This document shows, one piece after another, positions 1 to 9,384 of a stretch of DNA of 64,000 nt. The stretch comes from Bosea sp. NBC_00550 (GTDB lineage: Bacteria > Pseudomonadota > Alphaproteobacteria > Rhizobiales > Beijerinckiaceae). The position numbers and the translations under genes are program-made. The notes under the pieces were generated by a model. It had not been told where the DNA came from. It ran no database searches and saw only the letters and a program-made list of their open reading frames with translations. The DNA is taken from positions 5,419,501-5,483,500 of the forward strand of contig NZ_CP102772.1 of NCBI RefSeq assembly GCF_026020075.1. The letters are read 5' to 3'. Within the stretch, counting starts at the first letter, position 1. Every line of letters begins with the position of its first letter.

Positions 1-198
1 ACCGCCGCGGGCCTCGGCTTCCTCGGCCTCGGCGCGCAGCCGCCCATGCCGGAATGGGGCGCGATGATCTCGGCCGGGCGCGAGCAGATCTTCGACCAGT
101 GGTGGGTCGCGACCTTCCCCGGCCTCGCCATCTGCGTCGTCGCGCTCGGCTTCAACCTGCTCGGCGATGGCTTGCGCGACGTCATGGATGCCAGGTGA
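1..198 (+). CDS. Peptide/nickel-type ABC transporter permease, C-terminal end (partial)
   Basis: The last 65 codons of a DppC/OppC-type inner-membrane permease; the 5' part lies outside the window. The fragment opens with a segment typical of the cytoplasmic coupling region of this family (GLGAQPPMPEWGAMI), followed by a hydrophobic last membrane span and the family-typical tail GFNLLGDGLRD. Two ATPase genes follow, the first starting 4 nt after this stop, so this is the permease of a complete peptide-type importer. The substrate cannot be told from this end. Confidence 0.88.
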   Translation, partial: TAAGLGFLGLGAQPPMPEWGAMISAGREQIFDQWWVATFPGLAICVVALGFNLLGDGLRDVMDAR

Positions 199-202
199 AG
201 CC

Positions 203-1075
203 ATGACGCGCGAGGCCATGACGAGCGAACAGCCGCTTCTCGAAGTCGACAATCTCAAGGTCGATTTCCACACCGCGACCGGCATCGTCCATGCCGTGCG
301 CGGGCTCTCTTTCACGCTCGGGCGCGAGCGCCTCGGCATCGTCGGCGAGTCCGGTTCCGGCAAGTCGATGACCGGCCGGGCCATCCTCGACCTGATCCCG
401 CAGCCCGGCGTCGTCAGCGCCGACGCCATGAGCTTCCGCGGCCAGGACCTGATGACGATGGACAAGGGCGCACGGCGCAAGCTGCGTGGCCGGCACATCT
501 CCATGGTCATGCAGGACCCGAAATTCTCGCTGAACCCGGTCCAGACTGTCGGCAGCCAGATCGCCGAGGCCTATCGCATCCACCGCAAGGCCGGCGGCCG
601 CGAGGCGCGCGAGCGCAGCCTCGCCATGCTGGAGCAGGTGCAGATCCGCGAGCCCGCGCGCGTCTACGACCTCTACCCGCACGAGGTTTCAGGCGGCATG
701 GGCCAGCGCGTCATGATCGCGATGATGCTGATCGCCGAGCCCGAGATCCTGATCGCCGACGAGCCGACCTCGGCGCTCGACGTCACCGTCCAGCTCCAGA
801 TCCTCAAGATCCTCGACGATCTCGTGACCGAGCGCGGCATGGGGCTGATCTTCATCAGCCACGACCTGCATCTGGTGCAATCCTTCTGCGACCGCGTCAT
901 CGTCATGTATGGCGGCAAGGTCATGGAGACGCTGCCGGCGGTCGAGCTCGCCGACCCTTCCGCGCGCAGCCGGCGCCATCCCTACACGCTCGGCCTGCTC
1001 GAATGCCTGCCGGATCTCGACGATCCCCGCGCAAAGCTCGCCACCCTCAACCGCGACCCGGCCTGGCTGGCGTGA
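203..1075 (+). CDS. Peptide/nickel-type ABC transporter ATPase (DppD/OppD-like)
   Basis: ATP-hydrolysing subunit that powers import with the upstream permease at the inner membrane. About 290 aa. Walker A GESGSGKS near residues 48-55, signature VSGGMGQR near 162-169 and Walker B ILIADEP near 182-188 are intact, and the end carries the HPYTLGLL segment typical of DppD/OppD proteins. ATG at 203 was chosen because AGGTGA lies just ahead of it, overlapping the permease stop; ATG at 218 (MTSEQPLLEV) is a possible alternative. An in-frame ATG at 167 lies inside the permease gene and is unlikely. Confidence 0.92.
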   Translation: MTREAMTSEQPLLEVDNLKVDFHTATGIVHAVRGLSFTLGRERLGIVGESGSGKSMTGRAILDLIPQPGVVSADAMSFRGQDLMTMDKGARRKLRGRHISMVMQDPKFSLNPVQTVGSQIAEAYRIHRKAGGREARERSLAMLEQVQIREPARVYDLYPHEVSGGMGQRVMIAMMLIAEPEILIADEPTSALDVTVQLQILKILDDLVTERGMGLIFISHDLHLVQSFCDRVIVMYGGKVMETLPAVELADPSARSRRHPYTLGLLECLPDLDDPRAKLATLNRDPAWLA

Positions 1076-1090
1076 CGAACATCCAACACC

Positions 1091-1233
1091 GTCATTCCGG
1101 GGCTTCGCGTAGCGAAGAGCCCGGAATCCATAACCGCTTTGGCGGCCGGACAAGGCTCGACCGTCGCGCCATCCCTTCCAACGCCAGTGTTCATGGATTC
1201 CGGGCTCGCCGCTGCGCAGCGCCCCGGAATGAC
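1091..1233. repeat. Palindromic intergenic element, family A copy 1
   Basis: A 143-bp element with inverted termini: GTCATTCCGGGGC at the left end and GCCCCGGAATGAC at the right. Each end folds into its own hairpin (left: CCGGGGC/GCCCGG around a TTCGCG...CGAA core). It fills nearly all of the gap between the two ATPase genes. Similar copies lie at 26278-26423 and 47145-47289. It looks like a REP/BIME-type dispersed element; no coding capacity is evident. Confidence 0.85.
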
Positions 1234-1247
1234 GAAGAGGTCGCGGG

Positions 1248-2003
<756 letters not shown>

Positions 2004-2173
2004 ACGGGACGCGCAACGGCCGAGCGCCATTGCCTCTTTGCAGCGGGGCCAAATCGTCTCACTCTGGTCGCAGCCTTGCGCTATGCGCTTCCCGTTCGAC
2101 ACAGGCCGGTCGAGCGGCAAGGCTTTGCGCCGGCATTACGAAACCGGCACCGCCTTACGGAGTTGTGAGTTCC

Positions 2174-3676
2174 ATGGACGCCATCGTCGACAATGCGCTT
2201 CGGCCCGAGAGCATTCCCGAGAGGACGCCGGTCCCGCCCTTCGATCTGGTGATCTTCGGCGCCGGCGGGGATCTCGCCTTGCGCAAGCTCTTTCCGGCTC
2301 TTGGCCAGCGCAATCGCGAAGGGGTTCTGCCCGAGGAGAGCCGCATTTTCGCGATCGTCCGCAAGGAGGAGGATGTCGAGGGCCTGCCGAAGCAGATCGC
2401 CCAGCGGCTCCATGAGGAAGGCATCCCGAAGGATCAGGTCGAGTCCTTCCTGCGCAGGCTCACCATGGTGCTGCTCGATGCGGTCCAGCCGGCGACCTAC
2501 AAGGCGCTGAAGAAGGCGCTGGGCGACAGCGAGCGCGTCCGCTCCTTCTATCTCTCGACCCCGCCCGATCTCTTCATCCCGATCTGCGAGAACCTCGCCA
2601 AGGCCGATATCCTGACGCCGACCTCGCGCGTCATCCTCGAGAAGCCGCTCGGCCGCGATCTCGCCTCGGCGCGCCAGATCAATGACGCCGTGGGGCGTAT
2701 CCTGCCCGAAAGCCGCACCTACCGGATCGATCACTATCTCGGCAAGGAGACGGTGCAGAACCTGCTCGTCCTGCGCTTCGCCAACACGCTGTTCGAGCGG
2801 TCCTGGTCGAGCCGCGACATCGATCATGTCCAGATCACCGTGGCCGAGACGGTCGGTCTCGAAAGCCGCGCCGGCTACTACGATAAGGCCGGGCATATGC
2901 GCGACATGGTGCAGAACCATCTCATGCAACTGCTCACTCTCTTCGCCATCGAGCCGCCGAACATGCTGGAAGCCGGCGCCGTCCGCGACGAGAAGATCAA
3001 GGTGCTGAAGGCGCTGCGTCCCATCGTCGGACCTGACGTCCAGCGCTTCACCGTGCGCGGCCAGTACGGCCCTGGCCAGATCGACGGCCAGCGCGTGCGT
3101 GGCTATGCCGATGAGCTCGGCCACGGCAGCAACACCGAGACCTTCGTCGCGGTGCGCTGCGAGATCGACAACTGGCGCTGGGCCGGCGTGCCGATCTATC
3201 TGCGCACCGGCAAGCGCATGGCGCAGCGCTACTCCGAGATCGCGGTCACCTTCAAGCCGGTGCCGCACTCGATCTTCGGCAATGGCACCTGCGACAGGCT
3301 CGATGCCAACCGCCTCTTCATCCGCCTGCAGCCGAACGACGGCGTCCAGCTCCAGCTGATGATGAAGGTGCCGGGCTCCGGGCGCCTCAAGATCGTGCCG
3401 CGCCAGCTCGACCTGCGCTATTCCACCGCCTTCGACGAACGCACGCCGGATGCCTATGAGCGCCTCCTGACGGATGTGATCCGCGGCGACCAGACCCTGT
3501 TCATGCATCGCGACGAGGTCGAGCAGGCCTGGACCTGGGTCGATCCGATCATCGCCGGCTGGCAGGATTACAGCCCGCATCCGCATCGCTACGCCGCCGG
3601 CTCCTGGGGGCCGTCGCAGGCGATCGGCCTGATCGAGCGCGACGGCCGTTCCTGGGCCGATCCGGATTTCGTCTGA
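2174..3676 (+). CDS. zwf: Glucose-6-phosphate 1-dehydrogenase
   Basis: Oxidises glucose 6-phosphate to 6-phosphogluconolactone with NAD(P)+, the entry to the pentose-phosphate and Entner-Doudoroff routes. 500 aa, the usual size. The N-terminal dinucleotide-binding motif GAGGDLA is at 29-35, EKPLG at 156-160, and the active-site signature RIDHYLGKE at 184-192. The reading frame is open upstream, but residues before MDAIVDNA look non-coding and ATG 2174 gives the family-typical N terminus. The stop overlaps the pgl start (TGATG), so zwf and pgl are probably translationally coupled. Confidence 0.97.
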   Translation: MDAIVDNALRPESIPERTPVPPFDLVIFGAGGDLALRKLFPALGQRNREGVLPEESRIFAIVRKEEDVEGLPKQIAQRLHEEGIPKDQVESFLRRLTMVLLDAVQPATYKALKKALGDSERVRSFYLSTPPDLFIPICENLAKADILTPTSRVILEKPLGRDLASARQINDAVGRILPESRTYRIDHYLGKETVQNLLVLRFANTLFERSWSSRDIDHVQITVAETVGLESRAGYYDKAGHMRDMVQNHLMQLLTLFAIEPPNMLEAGAVRDEKIKVLKALRPIVGPDVQRFTVRGQYGPGQIDGQRVRGYADELGHGSNTETFVAVRCEIDNWRWAGVPIYLRTGKRMAQRYSEIAVTFKPVPHSIFGNGTCDRLDANRLFIRLQPNDGVQLQLMMKVPGSGRLKIVPRQLDLRYSTAFDERTPDAYERLLTDVIRGDQTLFMHRDEVEQAWTWVDPIIAGWQDYSPHPHRYAAGSWGPSQAIGLIERDGRSWADPDFV

Positions 3677-4362
3677 TGACGGCCGGCCCGCTTGCCTGGC
3701 AGCGTTTCGCCACCCTTGCCGACGCCTCCGAGGCGCTGGCCGAGGCCGTCGCGGTGCGGTTGCGGGAGGTCGTCGCCGAGAAGGGCAAGGCGCTGCTCGC
3801 AGTCCCCGGCGGCACGACGCCGGCGCGCTTTCTCGCCGCTCTCGGGCAGAAAGATCTCGCCTGGGACAAGGTCACGCTGCTGCCGACCGACGAGCGCTTC
3901 GTCGCGTCCGACGACGAGGCCTCGAACGAGCGCATGATCCGAGAGCAGTTCGCGCCGCTGGCCGAGGGACGCGCCGGTTTCATCTCCTTCCACGGCCACG
4001 GCAGCGATATCGAGGCTGCGGCAGCCCTGCTTGGCGCGCGACTTGCCGAACTTCCGCCGCTCGACCTGCTTGTCAGCGGCATGGGCGCGGATGGTCACGT
4101 CGCCTCGCTCTTTCCCGGCGCCGAGGCCACGTTCAGCGCGGTGCCTGATAGCGGCATCGTCGTCGCGCGCCCGCCCGGCCTGCCGCCACGACTGTCGCTC
4201 TCGCCGGCGCGCCTCGTCCATGCCGGCTGGGCGGGCCTGCTCGTCTCCGGCGGCGCCAAGGAAGCCGTCCTCAAGGAGGCCTCCAACCGCAAGGCACCGC
4301 TGCCGGTCGACATGCTGATCGGCCGCGAGCAGGGGCTCGACGTCTACTGGGCGAAGGAGTAG
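3676..4362 (+). CDS. pgl: 6-phosphogluconolactonase
   Basis: Hydrolyses 6-phosphogluconolactone, the product of the upstream zwf enzyme. 228 aa, normal for the DevB/Pgl family. The conserved VPGGTTPARF segment near residue 35, LLPTDERFV near 70 and GMGADGHVASLFPG near 135-148 are all present. The ATG overlaps the zwf stop by one base, and eda follows 39 nt after the stop; the three genes form an operon that feeds the Entner-Doudoroff pathway. Confidence 0.96.
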   Translation: MTAGPLAWQRFATLADASEALAEAVAVRLREVVAEKGKALLAVPGGTTPARFLAALGQKDLAWDKVTLLPTDERFVASDDEASNERMIREQFAPLAEGRAGFISFHGHGSDIEAAAALLGARLAELPPLDLLVSGMGADGHVASLFPGAEATFSAVPDSGIVVARPPGLPPRLSLSPARLVHAGWAGLLVSGGAKEAVLKEASNRKAPLPVDMLIGREQGLDVYWAKE

Positions 4363-4401
4363 AGCCCGCTCACCCGCTCAAATCGATTGAAAGACGAGGC
4401 C

Positions 4402-5046
4402 ATGGAAGAAACTGCCGCGATTGCCCGGTTGAAGAGCTGCGGCGTGATCCCTGTCGTCGTGATCGAGGACGCCTCGCGTGCTGTGGATCTCGCCCATGCG
4501 CTGGTCGCCGGCGGCATCGACGTCGTCGAGGTCACGCTGCGCCGTCCCGGGGCGATGGAGGCGCTTGCCGCCATCGCGAAGTCGGTGCCGAAGGCATTGG
4601 CCGTGGCCGGCACGGTGGTGACTCCGGCCCAGGTGACGCAGGTCAAGGATGCCGGCGCGCAGGCCGTGGTCAGCCCCGGCTTCAGCGAAGGCGTCGATGC
4701 GGCTTTGCGCGAGGCGGGCTTGCCCTGGCTGCCGGGCGTCGCCACGGCGTCTGACTGCATGCGCGCGGTCGCGGCCGGCCGGACCACCGCCAAGTTCTTC
4801 CCGGCCGAGCAGGCCGGCGGCCCGCCGGCACTGAAGGCGCTCTCCGGCCCGTTCCCGCAGATGAGCTTCTGCCCGACCGGCGGCGTCGGCCTCAAGAACC
4901 TCGGTGATTACCTCGCTTTGCCGCAGGTGATCTGCGTCGGCGGCTCCTGGCTCGTCCCGGCCGATGCGATCGCCGCCGGCGACTGGAGCCGCATCACAAC
5001 GCTGGCGCGCGAGGCGAAGGAAGCGTTTGTGAAGGCACGGAGCTGA
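4402..5046 (+). CDS. eda: KDPG aldolase (2-dehydro-3-deoxy-phosphogluconate aldolase)
   Basis: Splits 2-keto-3-deoxy-6-phosphogluconate into pyruvate and glyceraldehyde 3-phosphate, the last Entner-Doudoroff step. 214 aa. The catalytic Glu lies in EVTLRRP (about residue 43) and the Schiff-base Lys in AKFFPAE (about 131). ATG 4402, preceded by GACGAGG, was preferred to a TTG at 4387. It is third in zwf-pgl-eda. The dehydratase gene edd is not in the window and must lie elsewhere if the pathway is complete. Confidence 0.95.
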   Translation: MEETAAIARLKSCGVIPVVVIEDASRAVDLAHALVAGGIDVVEVTLRRPGAMEALAAIAKSVPKALAVAGTVVTPAQVTQVKDAGAQAVVSPGFSEGVDAALREAGLPWLPGVATASDCMRAVAAGRTTAKFFPAEQAGGPPALKALSGPFPQMSFCPTGGVGLKNLGDYLALPQVICVGGSWLVPADAIAAGDWSRITTLAREAKEAFVKARS

Positions 5047-5072
5047 CTTCGCCGCATGCGCGTACGCCCTGC

Positions 5073-5175
5073 GTCATTCTCGGGCGGAGCGAAGCGCAGA
5101 CCCGAGAATCTCTGGCAGGATGCGGCTCTGGAGTTTCTTTCGGCATGAGATGCTCGGGTCAAGCCCGAGCATGAC
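5073..5175. repeat. Palindromic intergenic element, family C copy 1
   Basis: Begins GTCATTCTCGGGCGGAGCGA and ends GCTCGGGTCAAGCCCGAGC then ATGAC, so the outer ends are inverted and the right part is a near-perfect hairpin (GCTCGGG/CCCGAGC). It lies between the converging eda and FAD-oxidoreductase genes and could end transcription from both sides. A close, shorter copy is at 14968-15042 and a more diverged one at 24935-25013. Confidence 0.8.
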
Positions 5176-5180
5176 GCGCT

Positions 5181-6287
5181 CTATGCCGCCAGCTTCTCCC
5201 GCACCATCTCCGCGATCGCCAGCGAACTCGTCAGCCCCGGGCTCTCGATGCCCAAGAGGTTGACCAGCTCCGCCACCCCATGCACCTCCGGTCCGTCGAT
5301 GCGGAAATCCGGCATCGGCTCGGTCGGCCCGTGCAGCTTCGGTCGGATGCCGGCATAGTCGGCGACCAGCGCTCCATCCAGCAATGCCGGCCAGTAGGTC
5401 CGGATCGCCGCGTAGAACTTCTCCGCCCGCGCCGGGTCGACCACCAGATCCTGGTCACTCCCGACCCATTCGACATCGGGGCCGAACTTGACGCGCCCAC
5501 CCATGTCGATCGTGGCGTGGATGCCCAGGCCGGCCGCTTCCGGCACCGGATAGACCAGATGGCTGAAGGGCTGCCGCCCGGTCAGCGCGAAGTAGTTGCC
5601 CTTCGCGTAGTGCTGGACCGGTACATGCTCGGCCGGGAAGCCTGGGAGCAGGCCCAGCAGCTTCGGCGCGCCGTGCCCCGCCGAATTGACGATCGTCCGC
5701 ACGGAATAGGTCGCGGGCTCCGCGCCGCCGAAATCGACGCTGAAACCCTCCGCCTCGCGCCGCCAACCGGCGATCGGCGTGTTCAGCGCAAGCGAGCCGC
5801 CGGCCGCCTCGCACTCGCCGAGCAGCGAGAGCATCAGCGCATGGCTGTCGACGACGCCGGTCTCGGGTGAGAGCAGGGCGATCTCGCAGCGCACCTCCGG
5901 CTCCATCGCCTTGGCCTCGGCGCCCGAGAGCCAGCGCAGCGAATCGACGCCGGAGGCTTTCGCCCGCGCCATGATCGTCTCCAGCGCCGGCTTCTGGGTT
6001 TCGGAGGTGGCGACGATCAGCTTGCCGCAGGCCTTGTGCGGCAGGCCGCGCTCTTCGAGGTAGCGGTAGAGCTGCTTGCGGCCCTCGACGCAGACACGGG
6101 CCTTCAGCGAGCCGGGCGGATAGTAGATCCCGGCATGGATGACCTCGGAGTTGCGCGCCGAGGTCTGGGTGCCGATGCCGTCGGCAGCCTCGGCGATGAC
6201 GACCTCGCGGCCGGCCAGCGCCAGCGCGCGGGCCACCGCGAGGCCGACGACGCCGGCCCCGATCACCAGGCAATCGATGTCGCTCAT
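5181..6287 (-). CDS. FAD-dependent oxidoreductase, L-2-hydroxyglutarate oxidase-like
   Basis: 368 aa. An N-terminal FAD-binding motif (GAGVVGLAVARALA from about residue 9) is followed by the HAGIYYPPGSLKA segment and a C-terminal GPTEPMPDF/GIESPGLT region characteristic of the DAO-fold L-2-hydroxyglutarate dehydrogenase/oxidase group (LhgO/L2HGDH). It probably oxidises an L-2-hydroxy acid to the 2-oxo acid. It starts 9 nt downstream of the M20 hydrolase gene on the same strand, so the two are likely an operon. Substrate is inferred from family resemblance only. Confidence 0.85.
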   Translation of the reverse strand: MSDIDCLVIGAGVVGLAVARALALAGREVVIAEAADGIGTQTSARNSEVIHAGIYYPPGSLKARVCVEGRKQLYRYLEERGLPHKACGKLIVATSETQKPALETIMARAKASGVDSLRWLSGAEAKAMEPEVRCEIALLSPETGVVDSHALMLSLLGECEAAGGSLALNTPIAGWRREAEGFSVDFGGAEPATYSVRTIVNSAGHGAPKLLGLLPGFPAEHVPVQHYAKGNYFALTGRQPFSHLVYPVPEAAGLGIHATIDMGGRVKFGPDVEWVGSDQDLVVDPARAEKFYAAIRTYWPALLDGALVADYAGIRPKLHGPTEPMPDFRIDGPEVHGVAELVNLLGIESPGLTSSLAIAEMVREKLAA

Positions 6288-6296
6288 CGTGAGGCG

Positions 6297-7469
6297 TCAG
6301 GCCCGCTGCGGCATGGCGATCTCGATCAGGCTCGCCCAGTAGTTCACGCCGACGGGGATCGCCGCATCGTTGAACTCATAGGCCGGGTGGTGCAGCCCCG
6401 CCGAGTCGCCGTTGCCGATGTTGATGAAGGCGCCGGGGCGCTCCTCCAGCATGTAGGAGAAGTCCTCTGAGCCCATGGTCGGCGGGATGTCGGTGGTGAT
6501 CGCATCCGACCCGAAGACTTCCTTCGCGACGCTGGTCACGAAATCGGTCTGGCCCGCATGGTTGAAGGTCACGGGATAACCGAGATGGTATTCGAGGTCG
6601 TACTTCATGCCGAAGGCCTTCATCACGCCCTCGACGATCTCGGTGATGCGCTTCTGCGCGAGTTCGCGCGTCTTCGGCGTCAGCGTGCGCACCGAACCCT
6701 TGATCTCCGCCGTCTGCGGAATGACGTTGAAGGCCTCGCCGGCATTGAGCGCGGTGACCGAGACGACGATGGATTCGAGCGGGTCGGCATTGCGCGAGGC
6801 GACCGTTTGCAGGGCGCTGACAAGAGCGCAGGAGGCGACGATCGGGTCGTTGACGTTGTGCGGTGCTGCCGCGTGTCCGCCCTTGCCCTCGATCTTGATG
6901 TGAATGCGGTCGGCTGCGGCCATCGCCGGCCCCTTGGCGATCTCGAAGCGGCCGAGCGCGAGCCCCGGCCGGTTGTGCATGCCGTAGACCTCCTGCACGC
7001 CGAAGCGGGTGATCAGCCCGTCGTCGATCATCGCCTTGGCGCCGGCACCGCCTTCCTCCGCAGGCTGGAAGATCAGCACGGCGGTGCCGTCGAAGTCGCG
7101 GGTCTCGGACAGGTACTTCGCGGCGCCGAGCAGCATGGCGGTGTGGCCGTCATGGCCGCAGGCATGCATCTTGCCAGGCACGGTCGAGCGGTGCTCGAGA
7201 TTGGTCTCCTCATGGATCGGCAGGGCGTCCATGTCGGCGCGCATGCCGATGACCTTGCCGGAATTCTGGCCCTTGCCCTTGATGATCCCGACCACGCCGG
7301 TCTGGCCGATGCCGGTGACGACTTCGTCGACGCCCCATTCCTTGAGCTTGTCGGCGACGAGGCCGGCAGTCCGGTGAACGTCGTACATCAGCTCGGGGTG
7401 GCGGTGGATGTCGCGGCGGATCGCGGTGATTTCCGGAGTCAGCGCCGCGATGATGTCGGTCTTGGGCAT
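6297..7469 (-). CDS. M20-family amidohydrolase (hippurate hydrolase / HipO-like)
   Basis: Zinc-dependent amidohydrolase of 390 aa that cleaves N-acyl amino acids (hippurate or similar). RRDIHRHPEL near the N terminus, the metal-site segments MRADMDALP and MHACGHDGHTAMLLG, and MGSEDFSYM near the C terminus are diagnostic of the M20D group. Start ATG 7469 is preceded by GAGG; an extension to 7523 would add a non-conserved 18-residue leader. It is upstream of and probably cotranscribed with the FAD oxidoreductase gene. Confidence 0.92.
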   Translation of the reverse strand: MPKTDIIAALTPEITAIRRDIHRHPELMYDVHRTAGLVADKLKEWGVDEVVTGIGQTGVVGIIKGKGQNSGKVIGMRADMDALPIHEETNLEHRSTVPGKMHACGHDGHTAMLLGAAKYLSETRDFDGTAVLIFQPAEEGGAGAKAMIDDGLITRFGVQEVYGMHNRPGLALGRFEIAKGPAMAAADRIHIKIEGKGGHAAAPHNVNDPIVASCALVSALQTVASRNADPLESIVVSVTALNAGEAFNVIPQTAEIKGSVRTLTPKTRELAQKRITEIVEGVMKAFGMKYDLEYHLGYPVTFNHAGQTDFVTSVAKEVFGSDAITTDIPPTMGSEDFSYMLEERPGAFINIGNGDSAGLHHPAYEFNDAAIPVGVNYWASLIEIAMPQRA

Positions 7470-7781
7470 CGTATCCTCTGAGATAGCATGGGGCGCCGCG
7501 CAGAAAGCGGGTGCCGTCCGCACGCTAGCCCAGGCCCGGCCCGCCTGTCCAAGCCGGCAGCGCGCAGGGGGCGGGCCTTTGCGGAATGGCGGTCAGTGAT
7601 CTGACAAGATGATGTGCCGTTGATTCCGCTCCGAAGGCCTCTTGGATTGCATCTACGTAATAGATCGGAAAGCCGCCAGCCATGATTTGGCCTTCCTTTG
7701 CCAATAGCGGAGGCGGCGTTCGCTCGGGTCATCGAGAATCTCTGACCTGATCATTCCTTTCCCCCTTCTCATGTTTGGTAG
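7470..7781. other. 312-bp divergent intergenic region
   Basis: Separates the leftward M20 hydrolase gene and the rightward M15-type gene, so it must hold both promoters. It is AT-richer near 7600-7700 and just upstream of 7782. I see no gene, riboswitch or strong hairpin in it. Short stretches around 7725-7745 (CTCGGGTCAT, GAGAATCTCT) resemble pieces of the family C palindromic element and may be a decayed copy. Confidence 0.5.
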
Positions 7782-8231
7782 ATGATGCGTCGTTCGTTGT
7801 TGCTTGCGTTGATGTTCGGTTTCTTGCCTGCGGTGGCCCTGGCCAACATTCCCTCCGAGAAAATTTCCTTTCAGCCTCAGGTCAAGGGCCTGGGCTGCCT
7901 CAAGCCCGAGACGCTGGCGATGGTCGCCGAGCTCATCGCGAAAATCGGGCCGATCCAGATCACCTCGACCTGCGGCGGCCGCCACGCCCGCCATTCGCAG
8001 CACTATAGCGGCAAGGCGATCGATTTCCGGCCGCTGGGGACCTCGCCACGGAAAGCGGCTGCGATCGCCCGCGCGCTCGAAAATGTCGGCGGTGTGGGTA
8101 CCTACTCCAACGGCCTCGTTCATGCCGATATCGGCGAGCGCGAGGTCTCCTGGCACGGCCAGAAGCGCAGCCGCTATGCCTCCGCCGGCAAGCGCAGCCG
8201 CTACGCGAAGCTGGCCCGCAACGGCGGTTGA
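7782..8231 (+). CDS. Exported M15A/YcbK-like peptidase-fold protein
   Basis: 149 aa with a clear signal peptide (Met-Arg-Arg, hydrophobic core, ALA at about 19-21). The body carries an M15A-type zinc-site pattern: H74 and D81 in HYSGKAIDF and H114 in VHADIGEREVSW, as in YcbK/D-Ala-D-Ala carboxypeptidase-like domains. It may therefore act on peptidoglycan peptides in the periplasm. The C terminus is basic and contains a short tandem repeat (KRSRYAS.GKRSRYAK). C39 and C64 could form a disulfide. Family assignment rests on motifs alone. ATG at 7785 is an equal alternative start. Confidence 0.7.
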   Translation: MMRRSLLLALMFGFLPAVALANIPSEKISFQPQVKGLGCLKPETLAMVAELIAKIGPIQITSTCGGRHARHSQHYSGKAIDFRPLGTSPRKAAAIARALENVGGVGTYSNGLVHADIGEREVSWHGQKRSRYASAGKRSRYAKLARNGG

Positions 8232-8240
8232 TCTAACCGT

Positions 8241-9209
8241 TCAGAGCCCGAATTCGGTCCGCCAGCGCGCGATATCCTCGATCGCGACGTTCGATCCGCA
8301 GAGCACGAGACAGACGCGCTCTCCGGGGCGGAACTTCTCCTTGCGCGCCAGCGCGGCGGCCACCACGCAGGCGGCCGCCGGCTCGACCAGCACGCGCTCG
8401 TTCTGCAGCACCCAGACCAGTTCCCGCGCCGCGTCCGCATCCGGCACCACGACGATCTCCTCGAGGAATTGCCGTGCAGCCGCCATGGTGCGCTCGGTGG
8501 CGAAGGGCGCTCCAAGCGTGCGTGCGATCGAGGTCGAGCGGATCGGGACGGGCTCACCGGCGGCGAGCGCCTGCGTCATCGTCGTCGCGCCCTCGGTCTC
8601 GACGCCGTGCAGCCGCACCGCAGGGTCGAGCCCCTTCAGAGCCGCGCCGACCCCGGCCGAGAAACCGCCGCCGCCGATCGAGATGAAGACATGGTCGATG
8701 CGCCCGCCGGCATCGGCGGCGAGTTCGAGCCCCAGCGTGCCATGGCCCGCGATGATCGCCGGGTCGTCATAGGAATGCACGTGGACCATGCCTGCTGCGG
8801 CATAGTCCTCGGCCTTGGCGAAGGCTGCGATCGAATCATCGCAGAGCTCGACCTCGCCGCCGGCCTCCTGGGTCAGCCGGATGTTGAGGGCCGGCGTCGC
8901 CTTCGGCATCAGCACCAGCGCCCGGGTGCCGACCGCCCGCGCGACGAGCGAGACGGCGATGGCATGGTTGCCGCCGGAGACGGTGACGACGCCGCGCGCG
9001 AGCTCGGCAGCGCTCAGCGCCGCTAGCTTGTTGAAGCAGCCGCGCACCTTGAAGGAGCCGCCGAGCTGCAGGCTTTCGAGCTTCACCCAGGTCTCGACCC
9101 CGAGCCGCTCCGACAGGCCGGCGCTGTGATAGGTCGGCGTGCGGCGGACCTTGCCGGCGATACGAACGGCGGCAGCCTGGATATCGGCGAGGGTGACATC
9201 GAACGGCAT
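8241..9209 (-). CDS. PLP-dependent threonine dehydratase-like enzyme
   Basis: 322-aa fold-type II PLP enzyme of the threonine/serine dehydratase group (TdcB/IlvA catalytic domain without an ACT regulatory domain). Schiff-base Lys54 in GGSFKVRG, the substrate loop VSGGNHA, and the phosphate-binding glycine loop SIGGGGFS are visible. It probably deaminates threonine or serine, or a hydroxyaspartate-type substrate, to the 2-oxo acid. Met at 9209 was chosen because residues upstream are low-complexity. It is divergent from argE with a 175-nt gap. Confidence 0.88.
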   Translation of the reverse strand: MPFDVTLADIQAAAVRIAGKVRRTPTYHSAGLSERLGVETWVKLESLQLGGSFKVRGCFNKLAALSAAELARGVVTVSGGNHAIAVSLVARAVGTRALVLMPKATPALNIRLTQEAGGEVELCDDSIAAFAKAEDYAAAGMVHVHSYDDPAIIAGHGTLGLELAADAGGRIDHVFISIGGGGFSAGVGAALKGLDPAVRLHGVETEGATTMTQALAAGEPVPIRSTSIARTLGAPFATERTMAAARQFLEEIVVVPDADAARELVWVLQNERVLVEPAAACVVAAALARKEKFRPGERVCLVLCGSNVAIEDIARWRTEFGL

Positions 9210-9384
9210 GGCGGGTTTCGGTCCTGTTCTGGGCGCGGCGGCACCTGTTGCCGCACGAGAGCGCGTCCCGTGCAAGGCCGTCAAGCGCGAGCGAGACGGG
9301 TTTCGCCTTGTCCCTGCTCCCTGGCAGGTCCTAGCTTGCTGTCACGAAACCTGCGCGCGGCAGGGCCTTTGGAAGAGGGATGCG

